A DNA stretch of 26,862 bases from Fen-178 sp049516835 (lineage in GTDB: Bacteria > Acidobacteriota > Terriglobia > Bryobacterales > Bryobacteraceae). Below, piece after piece: positions 7,484-16,807 of this stretch (the first letter of the stretch is position 1; each line of letters begins with the position of its first letter). The stretch is from assembly GCA_049516835.1 (NCBI GenBank), contig JBEKSR010000124.1, positions 1 to 26,862 of the forward strand. The letters run 5' to 3'. The notes below the pieces were generated by a model. It did no database searches. It saw nothing but the letters and a program-made list of their open reading frames with translations, and was not told the origin of the DNA. The translations under genes were made by a program, and so were the position numbers.

Positions 7484-10400
7484 ATGGCAATCCTCGTCAA
7501 ATATGTACTCCCCCGTGCTGTGATTCTCCTCGTTCTGGGCTCCCTGTTCCAACCGGCGCAGGCGGGCCAGAACACGTGGACCCGCAGTTCGAGCGGCCTC
7601 AACGGTAGTGGCGTGATATTACACGTCGCGGTTTCTCCGAACTTCCGCGCGGACCGGACGCTGTTCGCCGCTGCGAGTTCCTTTTCGGGAGGAGGGCCGA
7701 TCTTCCGCTCCACGGACGGAGGAGCCACATGGACGCTGGTGTTCACGGACCTGCCACTGGAAGCCGATGATTCCGGCGCACTCATGGTCTCTCCCACTTA
7801 TGAAACGGACCGTACGATATTTGTTCTGGCATCGATAGTCAATGGAACCTTAGAGAGCACGCTCGCCGTCTCCGGGGACGCGGGCGCCACGTGGCGGTAT
7901 CTGAAATTATCTGGGGTTGCCCCGAACGGATGTTACATAGGGGCCGTCGCCGTTTCCCCGGGATTCGCCTCGGACCGGACACTTCTGGCGGGTGATTACT
8001 GCGGCCACCTGCTCCGTTCCACGGACGGAGGCGAGACCTGGGCGCTCATTTACGACAGCGGGCAGCAGATTCTGGATCTTGCTTTTTCCCCAGGCTACTT
8101 GCAGGATCGCGCTGTGTTTTTGCTGACCTATGACCAACTGGTCCACACCGTGGATGGCGGCGCGACGTGGTCGGCGGCGCCGCTCCCAAAGGCGATTGTG
8201 ACGGCTTTTGCGCTCTCTCCGGGCTATGCTGCCGACCGAACAATCGTCGTGGGCGGAAATCTGACTTCGGGGCCAAGTCTAAAGGCCGGAGTCTGGAAGA
8301 GCACCGATGCAGGGCTCACGTGGACCGGAGGAGACATCGGGGTTCCGGTGCCCGTTAGCGGCGGCGTGCACCAGGTCCGCATCGCTCCCGACTTTGCTCA
8401 CAATCAGACGATTGTCGCCGTAACCAATGGCGCTGGGACATACCGGTCCGTCGACGGTGGCCAGAGTTGGAGTAGTGTCGTCATTCCGATCACCGACCCG
8501 ACGAACGCAGCGGGCTTGCCAAGGGTGCCGTCCGCCCGACCAGCGGCGCAGGGCCCCGACAGGCTCCCGCGGATCCGGCGACAGGCGCTTGCCAGACCCC
8601 GTGAGGAGGCGCCGGCAAGCCAGGCCGTCGCTGATCCGATCGCGGTGGCCTTCTCGCCAGACTTCGCAAATGACCACCTGTTGTTCACAGGTACGACGAA
8701 CGGACTCTTCTCGTCGATGGATGGCGGCCGCACCTGGACCGAGCGGAAAGAGGGCCTCACGGCGGTCAACGTTTGGGCGATCCACGTTTCTCCGGCGTAC
8801 GCCTTGGACACCACCATCTTTGCCGAGACCGATTCAGGCTTGTTCAAGTCCACCGACGGCGGAGCATCCTGGAACAGAAAGCGCGGGCCGTCCCGGGTGG
8901 GCCTGTCGCCGGGTTATGCCACGGACGCCACCGTCTTCGCCACGGACGGCACTTCTCTGTACCTTTCCAAAGACCGCGGCGAATCGTGGACTCTCACGGC
9001 CAAAGACTTCGTGCCGGACAGCCTGGATGCGTTCGGCTTGAAGGTCTCTCCGGATTACGCCGACGACCGGATATTGTTCGTTTTCGGCCGCGGCGGGGTC
9101 TTGCGATCGATGGATGGCGGGGCCACATGGGCGCCATGCAACAACGGACTGACCAACCTGGACATAGCGGCGTTTGCAGTCTCGCCGGACTGGTCACACG
9201 GCAAGACTCTGTTTGCCGGCACGTTTGCGGGACGCGACGGCGGGGTCTTCCGCTCGAAAGACGGCGGCGCCTCGTGGCAGCAACTCTCATCGAGAGTTGG
9301 GGTTCTGGAATCCAATTCACAGGTCGGAGACATCGCCTTCTCTCCCTCCTACGCCGTGGACAGGACTGTCTTCGTAGCGGGGACTTTCTTGTCTCAAGCC
9401 ATTTACCGCTCAGACGACGGCGGAGATACGTGGAGCACGGTCTCCTCGATGGCGGGAGCGAACGTGCTGGCGTTTTCGCCGAGTTACTTGTCGGACCAGG
9501 TTTTGTTTGCCGGTACGGGCGGCTCGGCGGGAGTCCTGAAGTCCAACGACGGCGGGTACTCCTGGGTTCGTCTGGATGCCGGCTACGCCAACCGGTATAT
9601 CGGCTCGGGTGCAGTGGCGGTGAAGCCAGGCGGTTCGCCGACGCTGCTCGCAGGCGGGGAGAGCGCCGGCATCTGGCAATACAGGTTCGACGAGTTGAGC
9701 GTGCCCAGCGGAGCGAGTTTTGCCGCCGGGCCGCTGGCAAAGCAGGCGATCGTGTCGATCTTCGGGACCAATCTCGGTCCTGCGACGCCACAGTATATGA
9801 AGCTGATTCCCGGCGGTATGCGAGACACCAACCTCGGTGTCCACGTCGACCAAGTAGACACCAACCTCGGCGGCACGAGAGTTCTTTTTCGATACAGGAT
9901 CGGATATCCCTACCCCGACCCCATCGAGCGCGGAACGGTAGCCGCGCCGCTGCTGTATGTCTCCGACCACCAGGTGAATGCTATCGTCCCGGCAGACGTT
10001 GAGTATGGGGACATGACGGAGGCCACGGTCACCGTGGAGTACTTGGGCACGGAGGTTGGCCTTGCGAGACTGCCCGTGCGGGGTTCGGTACCGGGGCTGT
10101 TCACGCGATCGGGTTCCGGCACCGGGGCAGGGGCCGTACTCAACCTGGACTATTCCGTGAATGCTGCGGGTAATCCGGCGGCAAGAGGGTCCGCGGTGCA
10201 GCTCTTCGGCACAGGCGTCGAGCTATACAGCATTGGCAGGCCCCAAGATGGAGAGATCCTCCCAGTCCTTCAAGGGCCGCTGCCGTGGTATTGGCCGGGC
10301 CCCGACCCGGCTGAGCCCGTCACCGCCACAATTGGCGGCACCCCAGCCGAGGTGCTGTTCGCGGGCTGCGCTCCCGGGATGGTGTCCTGTGTGCTGCAGG

Positions 10401-10507
10401 TGAACGTTCGCGTGCCCGCCAACGCGCCGACCGGTGATGCCGTTCCGGTGCGGATCGCCCACCATGGTTTCTACAGCCAGCCGGGCGTCACGATCGCCAT
10501 CAAGTAA
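7484..10507 (+). CDS. Secreted Asp-box (BNR/sortilin-like) beta-propeller protein with Solibacter-type C-terminal domain
   Basis: The 1007-residue product begins with a signal peptide (MAILVKYVLPRAVILLVLG then PAQA) when started at 7484; an upstream ATG at 7427 would place the signal internally and is less likely. I count about 13 Asp-box motifs of the S-x-D-x-G-x-T/S-W type (STDGGATW, SVDGGQSW, SMDGGRTW, SKDGGASW, SNDGGYSW and others), each paired with a strand like SPGYAxDRTLF; this suggests two propellers. A Pro/Arg/Ala-rich linker near residues 336-386 separates blade six from seven. From about residue 738 (SGASFAAG, IFGTNLGP, LLYVSDHQVNAIVP, VRVPANAP) the chain matches the TIGR03437 domain common in Solibacter. 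It is probably an exported carbohydrate- or surface-binding protein; no glycosidase catalytic residues are evident and the ligand is unknown. Confidence 0.9.
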   Translation: MAILVKYVLPRAVILLVLGSLFQPAQAGQNTWTRSSSGLNGSGVILHVAVSPNFRADRTLFAAASSFSGGGPIFRSTDGGATWTLVFTDLPLEADDSGALMVSPTYETDRTIFVLASIVNGTLESTLAVSGDAGATWRYLKLSGVAPNGCYIGAVAVSPGFASDRTLLAGDYCGHLLRSTDGGETWALIYDSGQQILDLAFSPGYLQDRAVFLLTYDQLVHTVDGGATWSAAPLPKAIVTAFALSPGYAADRTIVVGGNLTSGPSLKAGVWKSTDAGLTWTGGDIGVPVPVSGGVHQVRIAPDFAHNQTIVAVTNGAGTYRSVDGGQSWSSVVIPITDPTNAAGLPRVPSARPAAQGPDRLPRIRRQALARPREEAPASQAVADPIAVAFSPDFANDHLLFTGTTNGLFSSMDGGRTWTERKEGLTAVNVWAIHVSPAYALDTTIFAETDSGLFKSTDGGASWNRKRGPSRVGLSPGYATDATVFATDGTSLYLSKDRGESWTLTAKDFVPDSLDAFGLKVSPDYADDRILFVFGRGGVLRSMDGGATWAPCNNGLTNLDIAAFAVSPDWSHGKTLFAGTFAGRDGGVFRSKDGGASWQQLSSRVGVLESNSQVGDIAFSPSYAVDRTVFVAGTFLSQAIYRSDDGGDTWSTVSSMAGANVLAFSPSYLSDQVLFAGTGGSAGVLKSNDGGYSWVRLDAGYANRYIGSGAVAVKPGGSPTLLAGGESAGIWQYRFDELSVPSGASFAAGPLAKQAIVSIFGTNLGPATPQYMKLIPGGMRDTNLGVHVDQVDTNLGGTRVLFRYRIGYPYPDPIERGTVAAPLLYVSDHQVNAIVPADVEYGDMTEATVTVEYLGTEVGLARLPVRGSVPGLFTRSGSGTGAGAVLNLDYSVNAAGNPAARGSAVQLFGTGVELYSIGRPQDGEILPVLQGPLPWYWPGPDPAEPVTATIGGTPAEVLFAGCAPGMVSCVLQVNVRVPANAPTGDAVPVRIAHHGFYSQPGVTIAIK

Positions 10508-10518
10508 GCGGTGGGACT

Positions 10519-10854
10519 TTACAGCGTCTTCAGATACGCCATCAGGTCGGCCTTTTCCGCGTCGCTCAGCATGTCCTTATAAGCGGGCATTCCATTCCCG
10601 CCGGCATCGATTTTGGCGCGAACGCCGGCTTCGGTGGGCTTCTTGCCGTTGGTCAGTTTGGCCTTCTGGAACAGCCCCTTGAGCCCGGGACCCATCTTCT
10701 TTTGGTCGCTATCCGCGTGGTGGCAGACACTGCACTGCTGGAACACTTCTTTCCCTTTTGCCACATCGCCCTGGCCAGCCGCCAGCAACACGCGCGGGCC
10801 CGCGGCCAAGGCCACACCGATGGCGAAAACACGGAGTCGATCCATATGGAACAT
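10519..10854 (-). CDS. Small periplasmic c-type cytochrome
   Basis: The 111-residue product has a signal peptide (hydrophobic stretch about 9-26 ending LLAAG), a CSVCH haem-binding motif at 41-45 and a likely axial methionine at Met89 in GGNGMPAY, followed by the final helix LMAYLKTL. This is a one-haem class I cytochrome c of the cytochrome c550/c6-like type, an electron carrier in the periplasm. It is the last gene of a minus-strand group; the upstream coiled-coil gene ends 14 bases before its start. It converges with the propeller gene, 11 bases apart. Start could also be the Met at residue 4. Confidence 0.93.
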   Translation of the reverse strand: MFHMDRLRVFAIGVALAAGPRVLLAAGQGDVAKGKEVFQQCSVCHHADSDQKKMGPGLKGLFQKAKLTNGKKPTEAGVRAKIDAGGNGMPAYKDMLSDAEKADLMAYLKTL

Positions 10855-10868
10855 GATATCAGGCGAAG

Positions 10869-11348
10869 TCAGGCCAGGGCTTTCTTCGACCGTGGGAGGT
10901 CGGCAATACTGACTACGGCATGGTCGAAGATGGTCATGTCCCGCACCAGCCGGTTGACGTCCGCCGCGTCATCCAGGGGAATCTCGTGCTCGATCCAGTC
11001 GGAAAGCGGAATGTTACGGAAGAACATTCGCTCCTGGAGCACCAGGCTCTTGCGGGCCGGCGTCAGCATACGGTTCTCGCGGGTGTAGTGGCGCTGCTCG
11101 ACGCGCAATTCGGTCAGGAACTTGTCGAAAGCCTGGCGGCGCGCGCTCTCCTCGGCGGCGTGCAGTGCGGTTTCGAGCGACCCTTCCAGGGCCGCCTTTT
11201 CGGCGTGCAACGCCCCTCGCGATTCCGCCAGTTCCTCCCGCAGCCCCGCCAGCGCCACTTCCATGCGCGACTGCATGACAAACCACGCCAGCACGCCCGC
11301 GGCGACGGCCGCAAAGCCGGGCAAGAAGATCCAGAACACCGTCTCCAT
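10869..11348 (-). CDS. Membrane-anchored coiled-coil protein of unknown function
   Basis: I do not recognise the family. Started at 11348 the product is 159 residues: one N-terminal transmembrane helix (about 4-25, FWIFLPGFAAVAAGVLAWFV), an Ala/Glu/Leu-rich coiled coil (about 28-75, REELAESRGALHAEKAALEG) and a C-terminal region (75-159) with the motifs FLTELRVEQRHYTRENRML and FFRNIPLSDWIEHEIPLDD that look conserved and folded. A longer frame reaches 11423 but would translate a palindrome as linker. The start codon directly abuts that palindrome (11349-11366). It lies between a GT2 glycosyltransferase and a cytochrome c gene, probably in one transcript. Confidence 0.7.
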   Translation of the reverse strand: METVFWIFLPGFAAVAAGVLAWFVMQSRMEVALAGLREELAESRGALHAEKAALEGSLETALHAAEESARRQAFDKFLTELRVEQRHYTRENRMLTPARKSLVLQERMFFRNIPLSDWIEHEIPLDDAADVNRLVRDMTIFDHAVVSIADLPRSKKALA

Positions 11349-11366
11349 GGGGTTAATGTTAACCCC
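11349..11366 (-). promoter_or_regulatory. Perfect palindrome touching the start codon of the coiled-coil gene
   Basis: GGGGTTAA and TTAACCCC (11349-11356 and 11359-11366) are exact complements with a 2-base centre. On the minus strand the right arm ends immediately before the ATG at 11348, and the only Shine-Dalgarno-like run (AGGGG) is in the distal arm. As RNA it would fold into a hairpin of about 7 bp across the ribosome-binding region; as DNA it looks like a dimeric repressor site. Confidence 0.5.
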
Positions 11367-11427
11367 TACTTCACCCCATGCACTAGATATCAAAGGTAAA
11401 CAGCGGACCCTAACCAAGGGCAACGCG

Positions 11428-12276
11428 TCACAGTTGCGTGCCGTCGATCTTCTGACCCGCCAGGGTGTAGCGCAGCTCGCCGAAGCGGAATGAGAAAAGC
11501 GGGCCGATGACCGCCGCCATCCGCGCCCGCAGACCGGCCCCGAACCCCCGGTACTTCCCTATGAAGACCGCGCGGCCGAGCAGAAAATCGGCGCTTTCCA
11601 TGGCCGAGTAGGCCGCGCGTCCCTGGTGCCGTACCCGCGCCGCGGGCACCAGGAGGATCTTCTTCGAGGCCCTCAAGATCTGCGCCGCCAGGTCCGCGTC
11701 GCCGCCGAACTGGCCGTAGCGCTCGTCGATCTGGCGGACCGCCCGGATGACGAAAACGCGCATCATGAGGGCCGCGCCGCGGGGATACTCGACCGGCTCC
11801 GGCTGGCTGAGCGAAGCCTCGACCGCCAGCCACTCGCCGTCGGGCGGCAAATTGCCCAGTTGCGGCGCTGGCTGGCCATCGTCACCTACCAACAGCGGGC
11901 AAGCCGCGGCGGCAGTGGGGTTGGCATCCAGCGTCTCGGCCAGGCGGATGGCCGCCCCCGGCTCCACCTCGGTATCTTCGTGGAGGAAGAAAACGTATTC
12001 CGCGTCGGCCGCGCGCCACCCGATGTTCATGGCCTTGGTGAGTCCGAAGTTCTTGGGCAGCCGGATGAACTGCGCCTGAGGGAAATCGGTGTCGAGTTGT
12101 GCGCTGCCGTCGCTGGAGCCATTGTCCACCACGACGATCTGAAGCGTCTCGCGTCCCTCGGACTTTTCGAGGGATTCCAGGCAGCGCCGCAACAGGGCCG
12201 CCCGGTTGCGCGAAACCACCACCACCGATACGCGCGGCGGCCGCTTTTCCCGCTCCGGGTTTGGCTGGGGTATCAA
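11428..12276 (-). CDS. Family 2 glycosyltransferase (rhamnosyltransferase-like)
   Basis: The 282-residue product is a GT-A fold transferase: VSVVVVSRNRAALLRRCLES (16-35), VVVDNGSSDGS (48-58), LPKNFGLTKAMNIG near 73-86, the metal-binding DxD position as HEDTE (99-103), and GGDADLAAQI (191-200), which corresponds to the ED-dyad region of WbbL-like enzymes. It would move a sugar from a nucleotide-sugar to a surface polysaccharide or lipid-linked acceptor. The frame has no ATG; the start is taken as TTG at 12276, which is uncertain, because the ATG at 12283 is out of frame. It diverges from eda with only 23 bases between. Confidence 0.88.
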   Translation of the reverse strand: MIPQPNPEREKRPPRVSVVVVSRNRAALLRRCLESLEKSEGRETLQIVVVDNGSSDGSAQLDTDFPQAQFIRLPKNFGLTKAMNIGWRAADAEYVFFLHEDTEVEPGAAIRLAETLDANPTAAAACPLLVGDDGQPAPQLGNLPPDGEWLAVEASLSQPEPVEYPRGAALMMRVFVIRAVRQIDERYGQFGGDADLAAQILRASKKILLVPAARVRHQGRAAYSAMESADFLLGRAVFIGKYRGFGAGLRARMAAVIGPLFSFRFGELRYTLAGQKIDGTQL

Positions 12277-12299
12277 GCCACATGATAACGTGAAAGCTT

Positions 12300-12959
12300 A
12301 TGACATCAAGAGAGATTCTTGCCTTCATCACGGAGGTGGGGATCGTCCCGGTGGTGCGCACCTCGAGCGCCGAGGGCGCCATCCAGGCCGTGGAAGCCAT
12401 TTACGCGGGCGGCGTGCGGGCCGCCGAGATCACCATGACCGTGCCGGGGGCCGTCCGCGCGCTGGAAAAACTCGCGGACCGGTTCGGCGGCAAGATCGTA
12501 CTGGGGGCCGGCACCGTGCTGGACCCCGAAACGGCGCGCGCCTGCATGCTGGCCGGCGCCGAGTTCATCGTCACGCCCAGCCTGCGCCTTTCCACCATCG
12601 AGATGGCGAAGCGCTACTCGAAAGTCATTTGCCCCGGCGCGCTGACACCCACCGAAGTGCTCACCGCCTGGGAGGCCGGCGCCGATATGGTCAAGATCTT
12701 TCCCTGCGGCAACGTAGGCGGCCCCAAGTATATCAAGGCGTTGAAGGGACCCTTCCCGCAGATCGAAATGATTCCCACGGGAGGCGTCAATCTCGAAACC
12801 ACCGGCGACTTCCTCAAGGCCGGCGCCTGCGCGGTGGCCGTGGGCGGCGAGTTGGTGGATGCCAAGACCGTAAAGGAAGGCCGCTTCGACATCATCGAGA
12901 ACCGCGCCCGCCAATACCTGGCGGCCATCGCCAAGGCGCGGTCGGAAATGCATACGTGA
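12300..12959 (+). CDS. eda: KDPG/KHG aldolase (2-keto-3-deoxy-6-phosphogluconate aldolase)
   Basis: The 219-residue class I aldolase has the expected TIM-barrel signatures: VPVVRTSS near the N-terminus, AAEITMTVPGA with the catalytic glutamate, LGAGTVLDPE, and ADMVKIFPCGNVGGPKYIK, whose lysine forms the Schiff base, then MIPTGGVN. It cleaves KDPG to pyruvate and glyceraldehyde 3-phosphate (Entner-Doudoroff) or the 4-hydroxy analogue. No edd gene is in the window, so the source of substrate (for example uronate catabolism) cannot be inferred. It is the first gene of a long plus-strand run. Confidence 0.93.
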   Translation: MTSREILAFITEVGIVPVVRTSSAEGAIQAVEAIYAGGVRAAEITMTVPGAVRALEKLADRFGGKIVLGAGTVLDPETARACMLAGAEFIVTPSLRLSTIEMAKRYSKVICPGALTPTEVLTAWEAGADMVKIFPCGNVGGPKYIKALKGPFPQIEMIPTGGVNLETTGDFLKAGACAVAVGGELVDAKTVKEGRFDIIENRARQYLAAIAKARSEMHT

Positions 12960-12964
12960 AGGCT

Positions 12965-12973
12965 TGCTAAACT
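12965..12973 (+). promoter_or_regulatory. Candidate extended -10 (TGCTAAACT) before the Trm112-like gene
   Basis: TG, one base, then TAAACT, with the ATG of the next gene 11 bases after the hexamer; a transcript would be nearly leaderless. The same TGnTAAACTA string precedes the DUF507 gene at 25417. A second A/T-rich string TATAGATA follows at 12973. The -35 region is not convincing. Confidence 0.35.
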
Positions 12974-12984
12974 ATAGATACGCT

Positions 12985-13155
12985 ATGGCTATCAGCAAAG
13001 ATCTGCTCGAAATTCTGGTGTGTCCCGTCTGCAAGGCCACGGTGGAACTCAAGCCCGACCAGAGCGGCTTGAAGTGCGTCCAGTGCCATCGCGTCTACCC
13101 CGTTCGCGATGACATTCCCGTGATGCTGGTGGACGAGGCGAAGATCGAAGAATAG
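12985..13155 (+). CDS. Trm112-like zinc-binding small protein
   Basis: The 56-residue product matches the Trm112/YcaR (UPF0434) family: LLEILVCPVCKATVEL (Cys pair CPVC), then LKCVQCHRVYPVRDDIPVML with a second pair CVQC and the conserved YPVRDxIPVML ending. In E. coli the homologue lies next to kdsB in an LPS locus; in eukaryotes Trm112 activates methyltransferases. The ATG at 12985 is preferred over the longer frame because it gives the standard N-terminus. Its stop overlaps AGGAG, the ribosome-binding site of the GT9 gene, so the two are co-translated. Confidence 0.87.
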   Translation: MAISKDLLEILVCPVCKATVELKPDQSGLKCVQCHRVYPVRDDIPVMLVDEAKIEE

Positions 13156-13162
13156 GAGCGCT

Positions 13163-14067
13163 GTGCAAAGCGTTCTGGAATGTCTGCCGCGGGCCAGCCG
13201 GGTGGGAATTCTCCGGCTGCGGTCCCTGGGGGACTGCGTGCTCTCGACACCCGCGCTCGAGATTCTCAAACGCTCGCGTCCGGACCTGCGCCTGGCGGTG
13301 ATGGTGGAAGACCGGTTCCGCGCGGTCTTCGAGGGCAATCCCGACCTGGATGAGACGCTGCCCCCGCGGCTGGGCGCGCTTCGCCGCTGGCGCCCGCGGT
13401 TGTGCTTGAACCTGCACGGCGGCGGCCGCAGCGCCTGGATGACGGCGCTCTCGGGCGCCCGGTACCGCGCCGGCTTCAGTCATTTCCGGTATCAGGTGGT
13501 GTACAACGTGCGCATCCCGCGGGCGCAGGAGATTCTGGGGGTGGAACGAAAGGTGCACACGGCGGAGCACCTGGCGTCGGCGGTGTTTTATCTGGGGGCG
13601 GCGATCACGGAGATCCCGCGGGCGAAGCTGGCGGCAGGCGGAACCGCCTGCCCCACCAAAACACAGACAGACGCTTACGCTATCATCCACCCGTTTGCTA
13701 CCACGGCGGGCAAGACCTGGGGCGCGGGCGGATTCCTGGCGGTTGCGCAACACCTGAGACAATCGGGGCTGGAGCCGGTTTTCATCGGGGGCGGCGGCGA
13801 TGATTTTTCCCCCTTTCAAGCGTACCGCGGCATCGCCGGCGCGCCGCTCGCGGAGATCAAGCGGCTGATCGCCGGCGCCTCGCTCTACGTGGGCAACGAT
13901 TCCGGTCCGGCCCACATGGCCGCCGCCCTGGGAGTGCCGTCGGTGGTGATCTTCGGCGCCTCCGACCCGGCCATCTGGGGCCCGTGGCGCAGCGCATCGG
14001 AAGTGGTGATCGCGCCCGCCGGCGTGGCGCAGGTCCTCGACGCGCTGGCGCGCCTGCGGGTGGCCGC

Positions 14068-14071
<4 letters not shown>
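13163..14071 (+). CDS. Family 9 glycosyltransferase (ADP-heptose:LPS heptosyltransferase-like)
   Basis: The 302-residue GT-B protein has RLRSLGDCVLSTPALEIL (about 18-35), the N-terminal signature of heptosyltransferases, and GNDSGPAHMAAALGVPSVV with IFGASDP (about 247-270), the nucleotide-sugar site of WaaC/WaaF. It would add a heptose or similar sugar to lipopolysaccharide core. GTG start at 13163 follows AGGAG by 4 bases. Residues 158-165 (AGGTACPT), in the linker between the two Rossmann domains, are encoded by a perfect GC-rich palindrome that looks inserted. The stop overlaps the msbA ATG (ATGA), supporting a joint envelope role. Confidence 0.92.
13633..13657 (+). repeat. Palindromic repeat copy 1, in frame inside the GT9 gene
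   Basis: GGCAGGCGG (13633-13641) and CCGCCTGCC (13644-13652) form a perfect 9-bp stem with an AA centre, followed by CCACC. The same 25-base string, with one change in the centre, occurs in the uracil-DNA glycosylase gene at 18947-18971, and a relative occurs at 16702-16800. In both genes it is read as GCA GGC GGN ACC GCC TGC CCC ACC. Confidence 0.8.
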
Positions 14072-15905
<1,834 letters not shown>

Positions 15906-15909
<4 letters not shown>

Positions 15910-16683
15910 GCCTGCGCAGCATGACGGGCTTCGCCCGCGTGAGAAGAAACACGGAGCAGGGCGAGATTGTCGCGACCCTGAAGAGCGTGAACCACCGCGG
16001 CCTGGACCTGCACTGCCGCATGCCCGCGGAACTGGACGCTCTGGAGCACGACGTCCGCGGCGTCGTCAAGGGCGGGGTGGCGCGCGGCCACGTGGAGATC
16101 CAGGTTTCCTTCACGCGGACGGCGGGCGCCGCCGCCACGCTGAACCGGCCGCTCCTGGACGCCTACATCCAGGCCTTTCGCGACGCCTCCGCGCTGCACG
16201 GGCTGGGCGGCCAGCCGGACCTCAACTCCGCCCTGAGCATTCCGGGCATGCTGAGCGCCGCCGGCGACGAAGAGGTTGAAGAGGCGGTCGCCAGAGCCGT
16301 CCTGGAAGCCGCCGCCGAAGCGCTGGTCCTGCTCAACGCCTTCCGCGAGCGGGAAGGCGCGGCCATGGCGCAGGAAATGCGGCAGCGTTGCCAGACCGTC
16401 CGCGGGCTGGTGAGCCGGATGGAAGAGATTCGGGCGGGCGCCGGCGCCGCCTTCCACAAGCGTCTCAAGGAAAAGCTGGCCGACTTGCTGGAAGGCGCCG
16501 GCATGGACCCCCAACGCCTGGCGCAGGAAGCCGCCCTGCTTGCAGGAGATGAACCGCGAATCGAACACGGTTCTTTCCAAGACCGGCGGCCTGGGGGAGC
16601 TCGGCCTGACCATGACCGATCTGGCGCTGGCCGCGAAGTCCGAGATCGACAAAATCCGCGAGCAGTCGTTGAATTTGGAATGA
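15906..16683 (+). pseudogene. yicC: yicC, endoribonuclease-family gene with internal deletion and frameshift
   Basis: The frame from GTG 15906 begins SLRSMTGFARV and follows the YicC family (N-terminal domain, then QRLAQEAALL near residue 207-216). At about 16540-16543 it jumps: in the next frame the sequence reads LQEMNRESNTVLSK and continues to SEIDKIREQSLNLE, the standard YicC C-terminus, ending at TGA 16681-16683. Family members have about 35-40 residues between these two pieces, so roughly 110-120 bases are missing and the frame is shifted. The junction TTGC could be a microhomology. The unshifted frame stays open to 16811, adding an unrelated basic tail and ending on the gmk start (ATGA). 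YicC is an RNase affecting small-RNA turnover and stress in E. coli; the form here probably lacks its C-terminal DUF1732 part. An assembly error remains possible. Confidence 0.8.
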
Positions 16684-16701
16684 CGAATGGAATTCACCGC
16701 C

Positions 16702-16800
16702 GTGGGGCAGGCAATCTTGCCTGCAGCCGCCTTTCAGGCGGCTCTTTCAAGGCCTGGGCGCCGGCTGAAAGCCGGCTGCAGCCAGGATTGGCTGCCCCAC
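16702..16800. repeat. 99-bp composite palindromic element between yicC and gmk
   Basis: Outer arms 16702-16729 and 16773-16800 are 28-base inverted repeats with three mismatches, both starting from GTGGGGCAG. Inside are perfect hairpins: GCAGGCAA/TTGCCTGC (16707-16724), AGCCGCC/GGCGGCT (16725-16743) and GCCGGCT/AGCCGGC (16760-16776). Its outer hairpin is a relative of the repeats in the GT9 and glycosylase genes (GCAGGCnn..nnGCCTGCCCCAC). The element ends 7 bases before the gmk ATG and leaves no Shine-Dalgarno sequence there. Confidence 0.85.
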
Positions 16801-16807
16801 AGACATC

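Noticed and set aside
10508..10518. Terminator between the convergent propeller and cytochrome genes
   Set aside because: Only 11 bases separate the stops and no hairpin with a T-run is visible.
12283..12400. ATG-started frame beginning at 12283 on the minus strand as an alternative start for the GT2 gene
   Set aside because: It is out of frame with the glycosyltransferase motifs; the in-frame start has to be TTG 12276 or a downstream codon.
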